In this document: positions 38,787 through 40,746 of the stretch, piece by piece
How positions within the stretch are numbered: the first letter of the stretch is position 1
Layout: each line of letters begins with the position of its first letter
Source of the DNA: Bacteroidales bacterium
Lineage (GTDB): Bacteria > Bacteroidota > Bacteroidia > Bacteroidales > UBA932
NCBI GenBank assembly: GCA_022508605.1
Contig: JAFLUX010000017.1
Location: 1-40,746 of the forward strand
Length of the DNA stretch: 40,746 nt
Direction: 5' to 3'
Notes under the pieces: model-generated
What the model saw: the letters and a program-made list of their open reading frames with translations, nothing else
Databases searched by the model: none
Told to the model about the DNA's origin: nothing
Translations under genes and position numbers: made by a program

Positions 38787-39701
38787 ATGAGACTCGGAAT
38801 CTTGCTTGCGTCGGCCGCCGTACTGGCGGCATACGGCGCCGGAGCCCAGAACCTGGGATTCGTGTCCGCCCCCCTTTCCACGGACAGCTTCAGCAACAGG
38901 CACGTCGCCCGCTTCGAGAAGGCCAATTACCAGGGGATGGACTGCTACAAGAACTACATCGTGAGCCTGCAGCATACCGGCATAGCCACGGTGTGGAAAT
39001 ACGACGGCAAGGATGCCCTTGAGAAGCTCGGAGGCTTCAACCTCGCCACCCACGACAAGGTGAACCATGCCAACGTGTGCTCGTTCGGCGTGGAGAAGGC
39101 GGCCAAAGGCGACCCCATGCCCGTGATATACGTGAGCCAGTGCCACAAGCAGCCCTACAAGGGCCGCAAGGACGTGCTTTTCGTCGAGCGCGTGCTGCCT
39201 GGGTTCCAGAGCTCAGAGCTGGTGCAGACGATACATTTCGAAGATGTCGACGGACTCTTCGGCTACGCGCTTCAGTGGGTGGTGGACCGTCAGCACAAGT
39301 GCCTCTACGGCTTCGGCAACACCACGGGCGACAAGGACCTCGAAAACAACAGGCACCGCATAATCAAGTTCCGCCTGCCCAAGCTCAGCGAAGGCAGCGA
39401 GGTGGTGTTCACGAAGGACGACATCATCGAGACCTACTGCGTGGAGGACTACGGCCTGAGCTACGCCACCATAGGGCAGGGGCTCTGCATATCCAAAGGC
39501 AGGCTCATGATGCCCACGGGGCTCGGCACCGAGAGCTATCCCAGCTACCTTTTCGTGTGGGACCTCAAGCGCCGCAAGCCCGTGGAAGTGCTCGACATGA
39601 GCATAGGCACCACCGGGGAGCTCGAAGATCTCGCCCAGTACAAGAGGGGCCGCTTCCTCGTCCAGGGACAGGACGGCCTGTTTGAAATGAAGTATAAATG
39701 A
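38787..39701 (+). CDS. secreted protein of unknown function, possibly beta-propeller
   Basis: A 304-residue protein with a signal peptide (MRLGILLASAAVLAAYGAGAQ). The body has repeated strand-like segments with aromatic and Gly/Asp turns (YIVSLQHTGIATVWKYDG; PVIYVSQCHKQP; ALQWVVDRQHKCLYGFGNTT; RFLVQGQDGLFEMKYK), suggesting a WD/NHL-type propeller. I do not recognise the family. It follows efp by 15 nt with a good SD and overlaps the esterase gene by 4 nt, so the three are likely one transcript. Confidence 0.75.
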   Translation: MRLGILLASAAVLAAYGAGAQNLGFVSAPLSTDSFSNRHVARFEKANYQGMDCYKNYIVSLQHTGIATVWKYDGKDALEKLGGFNLATHDKVNHANVCSFGVEKAAKGDPMPVIYVSQCHKQPYKGRKDVLFVERVLPGFQSSELVQTIHFEDVDGLFGYALQWVVDRQHKCLYGFGNTTGDKDLENNRHRIIKFRLPKLSEGSEVVFTKDDIIETYCVEDYGLSYATIGQGLCISKGRLMMPTGLGTESYPSYLFVWDLKRRKPVEVLDMSIGTTGELEDLAQYKRGRFLVQGQDGLFEMKYK

Positions 39702-40552
39702 GAAAAGCATTTCTCATATTGGCCCTCGGGCTCCTGTCCCTCAGCGCCAGCGCAGGCAAGGTTGTATGCGACAGCCTCCGCAGCGAGGTTCTGGGAGCCC
39801 AGGTCAAATTCAACGTCTACCTCCCCGACGGCTTCGGCAAGACGCAGCGGAAATATCCCGTGATATACCTCCTGCACGGTCTCTATGGCACCTATCAGGA
39901 CTGGGCGTCCCGCGGCTCGCTCAAGGCCGTGGCGGACGAGTTCATAGCTTCGGGCGAGCTGGTGCCCTGCGTGATAATCATGCCCAATGCCGGACACCCC
40001 GATGCCAGGAACGAGTGGAACGGGTACTTCAACATGCCGGGGTGGAACTACGAGGACTTCTTCTTCAATGAGCTGGTGCCCGTGGCGGAAGCCCGCTACG
40101 ACTGCGTCGGCGACAAGGGACATCGCGCCGTCATGGGACTTTCGATGGGCGGCGGAGGCAGCACGGTCTACGCCCAGCGCCATCCGGACATGTTCTCCAG
40201 CTGCTACGCGATGAGCGCCTGGCTGGACAACGAAACGGACGCCGTCAAAAAGCCGCACGCCAAGGGAGACAAACTCCAGATCGTAGCCGACAGCGTGGCG
40301 GAGCACTCCGCCATAAAGTTCGTGGAGAACGCTGACGAGGCCACCCTCGCATCGCTCCGCACGGTCAAATGGTTCTTCGACTGCGGCGATGACGACTTCC
40401 TGCTGGAGCTTTCCGAGGACATTCACAACAAGATGAAGGCGGCGAAGGTCAAAAGCGAACTCCGCGTCCGGGACGGCGTGCACAACTGGGAATATTGGCA
40501 TACGGCCCTCAGGCTCGCACTCCCTTTCGCCTCCAGGAACTTCGACAAATGA
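39698..40552 (+). CDS. secreted alpha/beta-hydrolase, esterase D / CE1-like
   Basis: A 284-residue putative esterase with a signal peptide (MRKAFLILALGLLSLSASAG). Residues VIYLLHGLYGTYQDW (55-69) form the oxyanion region, S149 lies in the nucleophile elbow GLSMGGGGS (147-155), an Asp cluster (D231-D233) offers the acid, and H262 in GVHNWEYW the base. This is the pattern of esterase-D/feruloyl esterase-like enzymes; the natural ester is unknown. It shares an operon with the preceding secreted protein. Confidence 0.88.
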   Translation: MRKAFLILALGLLSLSASAGKVVCDSLRSEVLGAQVKFNVYLPDGFGKTQRKYPVIYLLHGLYGTYQDWASRGSLKAVADEFIASGELVPCVIIMPNAGHPDARNEWNGYFNMPGWNYEDFFFNELVPVAEARYDCVGDKGHRAVMGLSMGGGGSTVYAQRHPDMFSSCYAMSAWLDNETDAVKKPHAKGDKLQIVADSVAEHSAIKFVENADEATLASLRTVKWFFDCGDDDFLLELSEDIHNKMKAAKVKSELRVRDGVHNWEYWHTALRLALPFASRNFDK

Positions 40553-40639
40553 CGGGCAAATCATCCTTGTTCAACTGACACAAACAAGGCTGGCAGGGAC
40601 GGAGCGGGGCCTACCGCATCTCCCATGGACATAACGCAT

Positions 40640-40665
40640 AAAAAACCGCCGCTTCACAGCGGCGG
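40640..40665 (-). terminator. rho-independent terminator after tRNA-Met
   Basis: CCGCCGCT (40646-40653) pairs with AGCGGCGG (40658-40665) around loop TCAC; on the minus strand six T follow (40645-40640). It would end leftward transcription of the tRNA. The rest of 40553-40690 holds only a weak CCTTGTT/AACAAGG hairpin and no gene. Confidence 0.85.
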
Positions 40666-40692
40666 AAAAATATTTGTACGGTTATGAAAAGT

Positions 40693-40746
40693 TGGTAGCG
40701 GGGGTGGGGCATGATCCCACGACCTCCGGATTATGAATCCGACGCT
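40693..40746 (-). tRNA. tRNA-Met(CAT), 3' part, cut by the window edge
   Basis: Read on the minus strand, the sequence gives an anticodon stem TCGGA/TCCGG with loop TTCATAA (anticodon CAT), variable loop AGGTC, T stem GTGGG/CCCAC, acceptor strand CCCCGCT, A73 and encoded CCA. The D arm is cut off at 40746. The T loop is ATCATGC instead of the usual TTCRANY. Elongator Met or Ile(k2C) cannot be separated from this half; the variable loop does not decide it. Confidence 0.88.

Noticed and set aside
40564..40590. CCTTGTT/AACAAGG hairpin after the esterase gene as terminator
   Set aside because: Only 7 bp with a long loop and no T tract on the plus strand.
1..40746. CRISPR arrays, IS elements with transposase, prophage genes, rRNA genes
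   Set aside because: Looked for periodic repeats, transposase or integrase motifs and rRNA signatures on both strands; none seen.

Overview
The window looks like a chromosomal segment of a fairly GC-rich member of the Bacteroidota, most likely order Bacteroidales; genus is not resolvable by eye. The grounds are promoter-like TAnnTTTG (-7) elements in front of most transcription units, almost no Shine-Dalgarno sequences, and lineage-typical small families (a 51-residue Hc1-like histone protein, a DUF4783 protein, a small Cys-containing membrane protein before der). Coding density is very high, with many 1-20 nt overlaps. No phage, CRISPR array or IS transposase was seen.

Layout. 1-146: 3' end of an unrecognised gene. 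188-2420 (-): nlpC/P60 hydrolase plus radA. 2471-3202 (+): rsmE. 3213-4498: an AAA/DUF4143 ATPase gene with its own promoter, flanked by two near-identical ~50 bp direct repeats carrying the 3' ends of rsmE and of a Cys-rich lipoprotein gene (4525-4761). 4901-8739 (-): a tightly overlapping operon of small membrane protein, mutL, rhomboid protease, tsaC and yfcE-type phosphoesterase. 8828-10378 (-): a secreted protein of four divergent ~100-residue repeats. 10508-11230 (+): lysoplasmalogenase, whose 3' end overlaps an unusual LptF/G-Fmt fusion gene (11156-13570, -) that follows alaS. 16227-27326 (-): one long overlapping run xseA-xseB-glgB-debranching enzyme-GT4 synthase-GH57-glgP-ribF, i.e. 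a whole glycogen pathway placed between exonuclease VII and riboflavin kinase genes. 27597-30946 (+): hc1-like gene with a long structured leader and strong terminator, then engB-prs-small membrane protein-der. 30956-36559: a NtrYX-like two-component pair (1163-residue multi-TM kinase; response regulator without DNA-binding domain) interleaved with rlmH and a DUF4783 gene. 36599-40552 (+): cmk-ispH, then efp and two secreted proteins. 40693-40746 (-): 3' part of a tRNA-Met.

Most genes are housekeeping (translation, ribosome assembly, DNA repair, isoprenoid, nucleotide and cofactor synthesis). The points most worth a second look are the LptF/G-Fmt fusion, the ATPase insertion between duplicated gene ends, the recurrent -7 element placed only 4-9 nt before start codons (candidate leaderless mRNAs), the leader of the hc1-like gene, the engB promoter buried inside a terminator, the HTH-less sigma-54-type regulator and the four-repeat secreted protein. 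All functional calls come from reading motifs by eye; no database search was run.
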